A model generated the notes under the pieces. The model made no database searches, was not told the origin of the DNA, and saw only the letters and a list, made by a program, of their open reading frames with translations. From OCS155 cluster bacterium AG-349-E07 (GTDB lineage: Bacteria; Actinomycetota; Acidimicrobiia; Actinomarinales; Actinomarinaceae), in contig QCCZ01000001.1 in NCBI GenBank assembly GCA_003281085.1, positions 278,688-342,687 of the forward strand: a stretch of DNA of 64,000 nt, in the 5' to 3' direction. Of this stretch, positions 1 through 10,640 are shown piece by piece. The translations under genes and the position numbers were made by a program. Positions within the stretch are counted from its first letter, which is position 1; every line of letters begins with the position of its first letter.

Positions 1-770
<770 letters not shown>

Positions 771-773
771 TTA

Positions 774-974
774 TTAAATTGGTTCTTGTTCTCTTGGCAA
801 ATGACCTCTTACCCTTGGATAGGAGATAGGAGCATGCAGAAAACAAAATTTCTTTTTGTTGTAAACACTAATTACGGTCTCACAAGTTTCAAATGCGCAA
901 ACTCTACCAGTAGTGTATTTTTTTGATCTTCTAACACCTGGTTTAACTTGTGATGCTGTCAATGTTCCACTCAT
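774..974 (-). CDS. Small conserved-type protein with possible Zn-binding Cys/His cluster (CAFETC...CFLH)
   Basis: 66-aa ORF directly upstream of dnaK on the same strand; Cys/His spacing. Confidence 0.6.
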   Translation of the reverse strand: MSGTLTASQVKPGVRRSKKYTTGRVCAFETCETVISVYNKKKFCFLHAPISYPRVRGHLPREQEPI

Positions 975-1138
975 TTTTAACCTTCCTAATCTAATTTAGT
1001 TTTAATATATAATCTAAGTATATTTACTTAGATTTGTTATTAATATATCATATTTGCAATTTAATGCAAAAAATTTAATAAAAAAGATAAAAAATAAGCA
1101 ATTTTAGTAATTATTAAACCACCTGATAATATTGAATA

Positions 1139-1933
1139 ATGAAAAAGATAGATATCAGTATTTTAGGGCTTGGGAATTTAGGAACAGCTTTTTTTGAGGG
1201 CTTACGAAAAAATAAAAACCTCAATCTTTATTTTTATGAAGAAAATGAAAAAATTAGAAATGATTTCGCCAAATTACATGATGTAATAACTTCTCCGCAC
1301 ATTAACACTCTTGATTCAGGAGTTTTAATACTTTGCATTAAGCCACAAAATATAAATAATTTCTTTGAATCATTTTCTAAAAACATTGAGAAAGATGTCC
1401 TTATTTGCTCACCTGTTGCTGGCTTAGAAATTGAAACGATAAACAAATATGTTAAAAATAGAGTTATTAGGGTAATGCCTAATCTATTAATTAGAAAAAA
1501 CAATGGATTTATTCCATTTGTAAAAAATTATGATGATGACTACTTAAGTTTTATAGAAATAGCATTATCTTCTTTGGGGCTTACGAGAGAATTTACTGAG
1601 CAATTGTTCCCACTTGTTACAGCATTATCAGGAAGTGGCCCAGCATGGTTCTATGAGCTTTCAAGGCAGCTTACAAATTCAGCTATTCAATTAGGTATGA
1701 ATGAAGATGATGCTGAAGAACTAGTTAAAGAATTAATTAAAGCATTACCAAACTTAATTAGTGTAGAGGATTCTTTTACTGAGTTGGTAAATAAAGTGAA
1801 ATCACCAAAAGGCACTACAGAGGCAGGTCTTGATTCGCTTATTAATGATTCCTTTGATAAAATAATTTTCAATGCAATTCAACAGGCAACAAATAGATCA
1901 ATTGAGATATCAGCTGAATTAAAAAATGAATAA
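1139..1933 (+). CDS. proC: Pyrroline-5-carboxylate reductase family protein
   Basis: N-terminal Rossmann motif GLGNLGTAF, ALSGSGPAWFYEL and SPKGTTEAGL motifs typical of ProC. Confidence 0.85.
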   Translation: MKKIDISILGLGNLGTAFFEGLRKNKNLNLYFYEENEKIRNDFAKLHDVITSPHINTLDSGVLILCIKPQNINNFFESFSKNIEKDVLICSPVAGLEIETINKYVKNRVIRVMPNLLIRKNNGFIPFVKNYDDDYLSFIEIALSSLGLTREFTEQLFPLVTALSGSGPAWFYELSRQLTNSAIQLGMNEDDAEELVKELIKALPNLISVEDSFTELVNKVKSPKGTTEAGLDSLINDSFDKIIFNAIQQATNRSIEISAELKNE

Positions 1934-4082
1934 ATTAAAAAGCTTAAAGGGCAATGATTATGTTCTACTTCTATCTGCAGGAGCTTCTCTTGGTACATTA
2001 TTTCTTTGGGGAGCCAGCTATATTTTTCCTGAAGGAGAGATAATTGAAGGAAGACGTGTTTTTGAAAATATTCCTAAAGTCCTTCAATATATATTTTATG
2101 TATTAAGTGCTTCTACTATTTACCTATCTGGTTATCTACTTTCTCTTAGAGTTAAAAACTGGACAAGAGGTAAAGAAGAAAAAAGAAATGTAAAATTTTC
2201 TGCTCGTCTTTGGAGCTTTTTTGATGGAATAACAATGAGAACAGTGCTTAGGTTTAAAGCTGCCGGACTAATGCATTCTTTAATATATATTGGTTTTCTT
2301 GGTTTGTTTGCTGGGACTATTACTCTTGAAATTCATCATTTAATGCCTCCTAAATGGAAGTTTCTACAAGGAACTACCTATATTGTTTATTCATTCCTTC
2401 TTGAGTTAGCAACTATAGCTTATCTAATCGGTCTTTTCTGGGCTTTAATAAGAAGATTAAGAGGCGCAGAATATCGAATACAAACAAAGACTACAGTTGA
2501 TGATTATCTAACGTTATCTTTGTTAATTTTTATTGGTATATCAGGTGTTACTACAGAAGCTGGAAGAATTGCACTTGAAAATTTTCCAGATTACGAGAAG
2601 TGGTCATTTATTGGATATTTTGTAGCTGATTTCTTAAATCTATCAAACCCCGAGCTGTTTCATAGGGTTTCCTGGGTTTTGCACGTTGTTTCTTTCTTCG
2701 TGTTTTTGATTGCATTACCTATTTCTAAGTTACGCCATATTATTACGTCACCAATAAACATGTTTATGTCACCTAAAGAGAGACACAAAGGCGCTATGAG
2801 AGATATTGGAAACTTACTAGAAGCAGAAGATATTGATAATGTTGGCACAGAAATAATTGACCATTTCACATGGAAACAACTTATGGACTTAGATGCTTGC
2901 ACAGTTTGCGGAAGATGTACTTCAGTATGTCCAGCAAATCAAACAGGTAAATCTCTTGATCCAAGAGAGATAATCTTAAAAGTAGGGCAAGTAATGTCTG
3001 AATCTGGAGATCCTGCTGTTCCAGCAACTATCAGCACGCCAGGACCCCTAAAAGTAAATTCATCAAATGTTTTTGAAAGAATAACCTCAGAAGAAGTCTG
3101 GGCCTGTACTTCGTGTAGAGCTTGTGATGAAATATGTCCTGTAAATATAGAAATTTTGGACAAGATACTTGATATGAGAAGACATCTAGCTTTGATGGAA
3201 TCAGATTTTCCATCAGAACTTGGTAAAGCTTATGTTGCAATGGAGAATTCATCTAACCCTTGGGGGGCATCACAAAACGATCGTTTGAAGTGGACGGAAG
3301 ATCTTGATTTTGAGGTACCTGTTATTGATGAATCGAACTCTGAAGAATACGATTATTTATACTGGATCGGATGTGCCGGAGCTTTCGACGATAGAAATGT
3401 GCCTGTGACAAAAGCTGTTGCGACACTTTTAAAGCGAGCTGGAGTATCGTACGCTGTTTTGGGGCCCAAGGAAGTTTGTACGGGAGATTCTGCACGAAGA
3501 ACAGGTAATGAATTTGTTTTTCAACAACTTGCGATACAAAATATTGAAAACATGAACAATCTAAAAGTAGATAAGATCATTACACAGTGTCCACACTGTT
3601 TTAATACCATCGCAAATGAATATCCTCAACTTGGCGGCGAGTATAAAGTTATTCATCACAGTCAATTACTAACAGAACTTGTTCAGTCTGGGAGAATAGA
3701 AGTTGGAACGAGTGACAAGCCTTACAAAATTACATATCACGATTCATGTTACTTAGGTCGGCATAATGACATTTATACAGCACCGAGAGAAATCGTTGGC
3801 TCAATTGGTGGAATAGAAATTAGAGAAATGAAGCGCCAAGGAACCCAGAGCTTTTGTTGTGGTGCTGGCGGTGGAAGAATGTGGATGGAAGAGTCTGTTG
3901 GCAAAAAAGTAAATGTTGAAAGATCTCAAGAAGCAATTGAGACCGGTGCTGATGAAGTTGCAGTTGCTTGTCCATTCTGCTACATAATGATGGATGACGG
4001 TGTTAAAGAGCTTGGATATGGGGATAACGTAAGAGTTAGAGACGTGTCTTTAATACTTTTAGACAACCTCAAAAAAGACTAA
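1926..4082 (+). CDS. Membrane-bound Fe-S oxidoreductase (NarI/HdrE-like membrane domain, 2x[4Fe-4S], CCG domains; HdrD/GlpC-like)
   Basis: CTVCGRCTSVCPAN and CTSCRACDEICPVN ferredoxin motifs, CCG-type motifs near the C-terminus (SFCCGAGGGRMW), N-terminal TM helices. Confidence 0.85.
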   Translation: MNKLKSLKGNDYVLLLSAGASLGTLFLWGASYIFPEGEIIEGRRVFENIPKVLQYIFYVLSASTIYLSGYLLSLRVKNWTRGKEEKRNVKFSARLWSFFDGITMRTVLRFKAAGLMHSLIYIGFLGLFAGTITLEIHHLMPPKWKFLQGTTYIVYSFLLELATIAYLIGLFWALIRRLRGAEYRIQTKTTVDDYLTLSLLIFIGISGVTTEAGRIALENFPDYEKWSFIGYFVADFLNLSNPELFHRVSWVLHVVSFFVFLIALPISKLRHIITSPINMFMSPKERHKGAMRDIGNLLEAEDIDNVGTEIIDHFTWKQLMDLDACTVCGRCTSVCPANQTGKSLDPREIILKVGQVMSESGDPAVPATISTPGPLKVNSSNVFERITSEEVWACTSCRACDEICPVNIEILDKILDMRRHLALMESDFPSELGKAYVAMENSSNPWGASQNDRLKWTEDLDFEVPVIDESNSEEYDYLYWIGCAGAFDDRNVPVTKAVATLLKRAGVSYAVLGPKEVCTGDSARRTGNEFVFQQLAIQNIENMNNLKVDKIITQCPHCFNTIANEYPQLGGEYKVIHHSQLLTELVQSGRIEVGTSDKPYKITYHDSCYLGRHNDIYTAPREIVGSIGGIEIREMKRQGTQSFCCGAGGGRMWMEESVGKKVNVERSQEAIETGADEVAVACPFCYIMMDDGVKELGYGDNVRVRDVSLILLDNLKKD

Positions 4083-4396
4083 GAATTTTTTCCCATAAAA
4101 AAATGTGCAATATCCCCATTTGATTTATTAATGCTATAAATCACGTATATTGCAGTAGTAAGGTTGCCTAAAATTAAAACAAAAAATGACCATATAATTG
4201 TTGCAGACAAAGACTCTTTATAAGCAATCCACAAGCAAACTAGAATAAATCCACCATAAAGATCTACAAGAGAAACTATACCCCATGGTAAATCTGGAAT
4301 AGGAGAGTCAAATAAAGAAACTTGATTTTGTGCCCAAATTATTACTCCTATCATTGAGACACTTATAAAGTATGAAATTAATTTTGTTATAGTCAT
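4079..4396 (-). CDS. Small multi-TM hypothetical protein
   Basis: 105-aa ORF with hydrophobic helices. Confidence 0.55.
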   Translation of the reverse strand: MTITKLISYFISVSMIGVIIWAQNQVSLFDSPIPDLPWGIVSLVDLYGGFILVCLWIAYKESLSATIIWSFFVLILGNLTTAIYVIYSINKSNGDIAHFFMGKNS

Positions 4397-4425
4397 TAAG
4401 TAGATTTTAAATAAATCAAAAAAAA

Positions 4426-5052
4426 ATGAATGATAAAAAAATAATATCCCGCATATTACGTCTTGATAAAGAGATTTATAACGAGCTTTTAGTTCAGGAT
4501 GGAGCTTTTCAAAAATCTATTGCTATCTTTGTAAGCACGACAATTTTAGTCACTATGAGTGGCTTTAGATTTCTTTCAGGTCTGTTAGATTATTTACAAG
4601 AAAACTTAATTTTATTTCAACAGGATTTTCAACAAGAATTTTCTCAAGAAGAATTTAATTTGTTTCAATCATTGATTGAAGAGTTGCAAACTTTTATAAA
4701 CTCTTCAGACAGTACTACTTCATTATTTTCATCGGCCTTCTCATCTCTCGTTGCCACAGTTACAGGATTAGTGATAATTTACTTAATACTCAGATTTCTT
4801 TTCAGGAAAGATCCAATTCCTAAAGATCTTCTAATGATCAATTTTTTTGCTTCAACTCCATGCTTGCTTGTCGTGCCTGCACTATTTGTCTCGTCAATTT
4901 TTCTTCAGGGTTTTTTAATTTTGATAGTTTCAATATATTCAATTGTTTCTTTTGGTTCAGGGCTAAAACAAGTTTATATGTTGAGAAATATTGAAGTCAT
5001 ACTATTAATTGTTTCATTAACGTTTGGTACAAGTATTTTAGGTGGTGCATAG
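4426..5052 (+). CDS. Multi-TM protein, Yip1-like
   Basis: 208-aa ORF with several hydrophobic segments; overlaps the next gene start. Confidence 0.5.
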   Translation: MNDKKIISRILRLDKEIYNELLVQDGAFQKSIAIFVSTTILVTMSGFRFLSGLLDYLQENLILFQQDFQQEFSQEEFNLFQSLIEELQTFINSSDSTTSLFSSAFSSLVATVTGLVIIYLILRFLFRKDPIPKDLLMINFFASTPCLLVVPALFVSSIFLQGFLILIVSIYSIVSFGSGLKQVYMLRNIEVILLIVSLTFGTSILGGA

Positions 5053-5650
5053 AATGAATGCAGGAGTTATACTCGCTGCTGGTGACTCAACAAGAATGGG
5101 ATTTCCTAAGCAGCTTGCTGAAGTTAAAAACAAGCCATTATTAGAACTTGTAATTGAAAAAGTAAACACCTACTTTGAGTTATCTACTGTAGTTCTGGGG
5201 TCCGAAAATGAAATTATTGAAGAAAAAATAAATTTTTATAATTCAAATATTTTAATAAATGAAAACTGGGAAGAAGGAATAGTTTCATCAATTAGAACAG
5301 CTCTATTTTTCTATCAAGAACAAAAGCAAATAGAAAATCTTATATTTTTTTTGGGAGACCAACCTGAAGTAAGGGATGAAGTGATCATTGCTTTACAAAA
5401 TAATGAAATGGACAACTCAAAAATATTAATTCCTCAATATAGATACAAGTTGGGTTTTCCAGTTTTAGTCCCGCGTCTATTTTGGTCAAAGTTAGAATTA
5501 TTGACACAAGATGATCCTGGTGAATTTGAAATTTCAGCATATAAAGATTTTGATCTAATCGATTATTTTGTTTCATCTGAGGTAAAAATTGAAAAACTTA
5601 ATTTTAATTTTCTTGGTCCAACGGATTATGACGAAGAAAAAGATTTTTGA
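5042..5650 (+). CDS. MobA-like NTP transferase (molybdenum cofactor cytidylyltransferase type)
   Basis: LAAGDSTRMGFPKQLAEV signature, FFLGDQPEV, DDPGEF. Confidence 0.8.
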   Translation: MVHRMNAGVILAAGDSTRMGFPKQLAEVKNKPLLELVIEKVNTYFELSTVVLGSENEIIEEKINFYNSNILINENWEEGIVSSIRTALFFYQEQKQIENLIFFLGDQPEVRDEVIIALQNNEMDNSKILIPQYRYKLGFPVLVPRLFWSKLELLTQDDPGEFEISAYKDFDLIDYFVSSEVKIEKLNFNFLGPTDYDEEKDF

Positions 5651-5713
5651 GAGTGGGAAAATCTCTTAAAAAAAAGCATTTGTTTATAAAATAAATTTTG
5701 TAAAATCAAAAAC

Positions 5714-6118
5714 ATGAATTCAATTGATTCGATAAATGGCATGACTCATACTGAGGCAACAAAATTAAGAAGAGCAAGAGTCAGAACAACAACAACATTC
5801 CTTCAGATAGCTTCATCTAGATCTGGAAGGGCTTTATTGACAAAAGAGACAGGGATTAGCTCACCAAAGCTTCTTCACTGGGCAAGAAGAGCTGAACTGA
5901 TGAAAATTAAAGACCTGGGTAGAGATTATGCTGACTTATTAGAAGCAGTTGGTGTTGAAAGCGTTTCTGAATTAAGAAGACGCAACCCTGAATCATTGCA
6001 TGAATCAATGCAAAAAATAAATATTAAAGCCAAAATTGTTGAAAGAATGCCTTCAATTAAAAGAGTTAATAGATGGATAGAAGATTCTCAGCATATAGAA
6101 ATTAAGGTTTCTTCTTAA
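5714..6118 (+). CDS. DUF4332-type helix-hairpin-helix protein
   Basis: GISSPKLLHWARRAELMKIKDLGRDYADLLEAVGVESVSELRRRNPESL pattern. Confidence 0.7.
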   Translation: MNSIDSINGMTHTEATKLRRARVRTTTTFLQIASSRSGRALLTKETGISSPKLLHWARRAELMKIKDLGRDYADLLEAVGVESVSELRRRNPESLHESMQKINIKAKIVERMPSIKRVNRWIEDSQHIEIKVSS

Positions 6119-6144
6119 TAACAATAAGAATCTATCATTAAAGT

Positions 6145-7851
6145 GTGGATAAAAAAACTATAAGAATAACAGGTGCTCAATGTTCTTTTTCGGTGGGTGC
6201 AATTCAAGAAAACAAAGAAACTATACTTAATTGTTTTGAAGAAGCTGAATCAGTAGAATCAGACATCGTTATTTTTCCAGAGCTAGCAATTACAGGATAC
6301 CCACCAGAAGATTTGTTACTTCGTGAAAGTTTTATTGGTAAAAATTTTGCAGTACTGGAGGAGATCGCAGCTTTTTCATCTCACACAAGTGGAGTTATTG
6401 GTTTTGTTGATAGAAAGAACGATCCCCACAATCAAGACAATAATAAACGGACGATAGCCAATGCTGCTGCAATTGTGCAGAATGGAGACGTTAGAGGAAT
6501 ATATCATAAATCATTTTTACCAAATTATTCAGTTTTTGATGAAGCTAGATATTTTTCCAAAGGCACAGAACCGAATACTTTATTTTGGTATGACGACATT
6601 GCTATTGGGATTAATATTTGTGAAGATATTTGGATTGAAGACGGACCAGCAGAAGAGCAAGTGAAACAAGGTGCATCACTAATTATAAATATAAATGCAT
6701 CACCTTATGATATTCATAAAAGCGAAACTCGAAAAGAAATAGTCATGAAAAAGGCATTAAAACTAAATGTACCAATAATATATTTGAACATGGTGGGTGG
6801 TCAAGATGAACTAGTTTTTGACGGAGGTTCGTTTGTTGTAAATGACCTTGGTGAAATTATCTACCAGGCCTCAAGTTTCAAAGAAGAAGTATTCCACTTA
6901 GATATTGATTTAAAAACTAATAAACAAAATGACAAATCTCCTCTAATAATCAGGCCAAAAACAATTGAATTGAAAGATGTTGAAAGCAAGGCTTCATTGA
7001 GTAAGAATGAATCTATTTATTCTGCGTTAAAATTGGGACTTAAAGACTATGTAAGAAAGAATAAATTTACAAAAGTATTAATAGGTATTTCAGGTGGAAT
7101 TGATTCAGCTTTGACTGCTGCAATTTGTGTTGATGCATTAGGCGCAGAAAATGTAATTGGAGTAGCTATGCCCTCTAAATATAATTCCAAAGACTCTTTA
7201 GACGATGCAATTAAACTATCAGATAATTTAGGAATAACTCTAAAAACAATTGAGATCGAAAAAATAGTAGATGATTTTAGAGAAACTCTTACGAATTCTC
7301 TCAATGAAGATCTTGGGCAAATAACTGATGAAAATATTCAATCAAGGGTTAGAGGTAATATTTTAATGGGATTATCTAACCAAACCGGTGCAATGGTTGT
7401 TTCTACTGGTAATAAATCAGAAATGGCAGTTGGCTATTCTACTCTTTATGGCGATCTTGCTGGTGGATTCGCATTGATAAAGGATTTATATAAAACTAAA
7501 GTTTATGAATTATCAAACTACATAAATTCAATTTCTGATGCTATACCAAAAAACATTATCACTAAAGAGCCAAGCGCAGAACTTCGCCCTAATCAGTTTG
7601 ATAGCGATGCACTTCCTGATTATGAAGTACTCGATAAAATATTGAATCTTTATATTGAGGAAGATAGTTCGTCTGAAAAAATTATCGCTTCAGGAGTTAA
7701 TCCAGATTTAGTATTTGATGTTCTTGAAAAAGTAGATAGAAATGAATATAAAAGAAAACAAGTTGCACCTGGAGTAAAGCTCACTCAAAAAGCTTTTGGA
7801 AAGGACAGAAGAATGCCTATTACAAACACATACATAAGACAAAAGGAATAA
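6145..7851 (+). CDS. nadE: Glutamine-dependent NAD+ synthetase (nitrilase + NAD synthase domains), GTG start
   Basis: N-terminal carbon-nitrogen hydrolase domain (FPELAITGYPPEDLL, NICEDIW) and SGGIDSALTAAICVDALG PP-loop. Confidence 0.95.
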   Translation: MDKKTIRITGAQCSFSVGAIQENKETILNCFEEAESVESDIVIFPELAITGYPPEDLLLRESFIGKNFAVLEEIAAFSSHTSGVIGFVDRKNDPHNQDNNKRTIANAAAIVQNGDVRGIYHKSFLPNYSVFDEARYFSKGTEPNTLFWYDDIAIGINICEDIWIEDGPAEEQVKQGASLIININASPYDIHKSETRKEIVMKKALKLNVPIIYLNMVGGQDELVFDGGSFVVNDLGEIIYQASSFKEEVFHLDIDLKTNKQNDKSPLIIRPKTIELKDVESKASLSKNESIYSALKLGLKDYVRKNKFTKVLIGISGGIDSALTAAICVDALGAENVIGVAMPSKYNSKDSLDDAIKLSDNLGITLKTIEIEKIVDDFRETLTNSLNEDLGQITDENIQSRVRGNILMGLSNQTGAMVVSTGNKSEMAVGYSTLYGDLAGGFALIKDLYKTKVYELSNYINSISDAIPKNIITKEPSAELRPNQFDSDALPDYEVLDKILNLYIEEDSSSEKIIASGVNPDLVFDVLEKVDRNEYKRKQVAPGVKLTQKAFGKDRRMPITNTYIRQKE

Positions 7852-7852
7852 A

Positions 7853-8668
7853 ATGTATTTGATTGACGGGGTCCAAGTTGAAAAAGAAAATTTCATTCTT
7901 CCTGTAGAAAATATTGGAGTATGGAGAGGCGATGGAATTTTTGAAGCAATAAGAATTCATAAAGGTTATCCGTTTGGAATAGATTTACACATTGAAAGAT
8001 TCAAAAATTCTGCTTCCAAGGTATTTTTTAAAGATATAAATTTTGAGAAGATAAAAAAAGATATTTTATTTGTGGCAGAAAATTTTCAAAATGGATATGT
8101 TAGGACGTTAATTTTAAGAAATGAAAAAGATTCATTTAATGTATTTTGCTTTTATCAGCCACCTATAGATGTACCAGCATATTTTACTTTACAAACTCAA
8201 AAAGCCTACTGGCAGAGTGGTGGAGACTTTATTGAACAAGATGTATTCAACGTTGGTACAAAATCTACATCGTACGCAATGAACATAAGTCATACAAGAC
8301 AAGCTGAATTAAATGGGTATACGGATGCTTTATTAGTTAATAGAGAAAACATCATTCTTGAAGGTCCTACTTGGACTTTTGGGTGGATATTGAATGATAA
8401 AATACACGTACCAGACCTAGATCTTGGGATCCTAGATTCAATAACTCGAAAATATTTAATTCGCTTTGGAGAAGAAAAAAAGCTAGATGTATCTATCGGA
8501 CGTTTAGCTGAAGACGAATTAGACGCTATACAATGTGGTTTTGTATTATCTACCGCAAAACATGCGATACCTGTATCTAGAATAAATAAAATAGACTACT
8601 CTCACCACCCCTTAATTAATGAAATTCAAAAAACTTTTAAAAACCAAGTAAGTATTGAGCGCCCTTAA
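7853..8668 (+). CDS. Aminotransferase class IV (branched-chain aminotransferase / ADC lyase-like)
   Basis: WRGDGIFEAIRIHKG, PLP-fold class IV motifs, NREN..LEGPTW. Confidence 0.85.
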   Translation: MYLIDGVQVEKENFILPVENIGVWRGDGIFEAIRIHKGYPFGIDLHIERFKNSASKVFFKDINFEKIKKDILFVAENFQNGYVRTLILRNEKDSFNVFCFYQPPIDVPAYFTLQTQKAYWQSGGDFIEQDVFNVGTKSTSYAMNISHTRQAELNGYTDALLVNRENIILEGPTWTFGWILNDKIHVPDLDLGILDSITRKYLIRFGEEKKLDVSIGRLAEDELDAIQCGFVLSTAKHAIPVSRINKIDYSHHPLINEIQKTFKNQVSIERP

Positions 8669-8677
8669 AAGGAGGTG
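8669..8677 (+). promoter_or_regulatory. Full-length Shine-Dalgarno sequence for selD (AAGGAGGTG)
   Basis: 9-nt match to the anti-SD complement, starting directly after the TAA of the upstream gene. Confidence 0.8.
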
Positions 8678-8679
8678 GA

Positions 8680-9720
8680 ATGAGATTAACTGAGTACTCA
8701 CATGGTGCTGGTTGAGCATGTAAGCTCTCACAAAAAGAGCTTGCTCAGGTACTGACGCATTTTAGACAACAAAATAATTCCAATACTTCACAAATACTGG
8801 TTGGTCTAGATTCGCCTGACGATGGAGGTGTAATTGATATTGGTAATGGAATCAGAATAGTTCAGACTGTAGACTTTTTTACACCTATATTGGATAACCC
8901 ATTTGATTGGGGAAGAGTTGCAGCCGCTAACGCATTATCTGATATTTATGCAATGGGTGGAACCCCAATATCTTCCTTACAGCTTGTTTCATGGCCAAGA
9001 GAAGATTTAAGTTTTGAAATATTGTCTGAAGTAATAAAAGGTGGTTTAGAGACTATGCAAAGTGTTGGTTGTAACATCATTGGAGGACACAGTATCGACG
9101 ACAAAGAGCCAAAGTATGGTTTTGCTGTAACAGGAATAATCAATGATGTTATTTATAAAAAAAGAAATCTTCAAGTAGGCGATAAACTTTTTTTGACTAA
9201 ACCTTTAGGTTCTGGAATTATCTCTTCCGCTATAAAAAAGAATATAGCAAGTGAAAAAGCGATATCTGAAGCAACTGAAGTGATGACAACATTGAATGAC
9301 AAAGCACTAGAAGCTGCCAGAGAATTAAATGCAAATGCAATAACAGATGTCACTGGTTTTGGACTATTAGGGCACTTAATAGAAATGATTGGAGATTCTG
9401 AAGTTACAGTAAATATATATTTAGATAATGTACCAGTTATAGAACATGCAAAAGAATATTTCAACAATGGAGTTTATCCTTCTGGGTCTAAAAGAAATTT
9501 TGATTCAGCTAAAGAAAATATAATTTATAACGATGATCAAGAATCTTTTGTAAAAATATTATCAGATGCTCAAACAAGTGGTGGTTTACTAATTTCAGCA
9601 CCAAATGACAACTCAATAGATTTAGATGATATATCTGACAGACTTGGACTAAATATATGGGAAATTGGAGATATTGTTTCTAGATATAAAAATAAAGTCA
9701 ATATCATTAATAGCAAATGA
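8680..9720 (+). CDS. selD: Selenide, water dikinase (selenophosphate synthetase) containing selenocysteine; in-frame TGA at 8713-8715 read as Sec
   Basis: Same frame as ORF 8890..9720. Translation MRLTEYSHGAG-U-ACKLSQKELAQVLTHFRQQ...ILVGLDSPDDGGVIDIGNGIRIVQTVDFFTPILDNPFDWGRVAAANALSDIYAMGG; TGA sits at the catalytic Cys/Sec position of the HGAG(C/U)xCK motif. Confidence 0.95.
8713..8747 (+). promoter_or_regulatory. Candidate bacterial SECIS hairpin beginning at the Sec UGA codon
   Basis: TGAGC-atgt-AAGCTCT-cacaaaa-AGAGCTT-GCTCA: 5-bp + 7-bp perfect stem with one asymmetric 4-nt bulge and 7-nt loop. Confidence 0.8.
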
Positions 9721-10640
9721 TAAAAACAATTACTAAATTTTTTGCTTTTGCGACAATCTTGAAAAACTTGCTTGAAACAAAAAAGGGAGATATTTCTGGT
9801 AATACTCAAATTCATCCAAGTAAGTTTCCTGGCAGAACTATTTTTGTAAGGGAAAAAGAGTATTTTATTAGAGAATCATATGTAGACGGAACAACCCCTA
9901 TTGTTTTTTTGCATAGCTGGGGGACTGATTCGTTAGGTAGTTGGTTTAAAGTATTGCCAAAAATAAAAAATAAAAATTCATTTATTGCAATTGATTTAAG
10001 AAATCATGGAAAGTCAGATTCAAGTTGGAAAAGATGGGACGTAGACGAAAATGCAGATCTGGTTATAAGCATTCTAGAAAAACTTGGTATAGAAGAGTGT
10101 GATATTGTTGGTTGGTCGATGGGAAGCGCTGTTGGAATGTCTGTTGCTAGAAAAAAACAATCCTTAATTAGAAAATTAGTTTTAATAACCCCATTTAGCT
10201 GGCTAGGCGGTGCTGTTTATAGTGATAAATTAGCATTTAAGGTTTTCATAAGTTTTGTAAGAATTCGAGAAAGACTTTTTCCAAATTTTAATCCTAGATC
10301 AAAATTTTCTTTCTTAAGGAAATCCCAATCTATTGAAGATGAGTACACAGAGTGGGCATGGAATAATCTACATAGGTCAAAAGATGACTTTATATATGGT
10401 GATGGAGGAAGGTTCGTTGTACCTTATGATGCAAGACCATGGATTCATGAAATACATTCTGAAACCTTGGTCATTACTGGTGGCAAAGATAAACTAGTCC
10501 CTGAAGAAACATCTAATGAAGTGATAAATCGTTTAAATACTGTCAAATCGAAAGTTATTAATGATGCTGGTCATTCTGTTCCGTGGACTCACGCAGATGA
10601 ACTATTAGAAGAGATTAATAGCTTTTTAAACAATGAATAA
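9717..10640 (+). CDS. Alpha/beta hydrolase
   Basis: VFLHSWGTDSLGSW, DLRNHGKSD, VGWSMGSAVG nucleophile elbow, GHSVPW. Confidence 0.85.
   Translation: MIKTITKFFAFATILKNLLETKKGDISGNTQIHPSKFPGRTIFVREKEYFIRESYVDGTTPIVFLHSWGTDSLGSWFKVLPKIKNKNSFIAIDLRNHGKSDSSWKRWDVDENADLVISILEKLGIEECDIVGWSMGSAVGMSVARKKQSLIRKLVLITPFSWLGGAVYSDKLAFKVFISFVRIRERLFPNFNPRSKFSFLRKSQSIEDEYTEWAWNNLHRSKDDFIYGDGGRFVVPYDARPWIHEIHSETLVITGGKDKLVPEETSNEVINRLNTVKSKVINDAGHSVPWTHADELLEEINSFLNNE

Noticed and set aside
8680-8890. selD N-terminus disrupted by nonsense mutation or pseudogene
   Set aside because: Only one in-frame stop, it is TGA at the known Sec position, a SECIS-like hairpin follows, and a tRNA-Sec gene is present.
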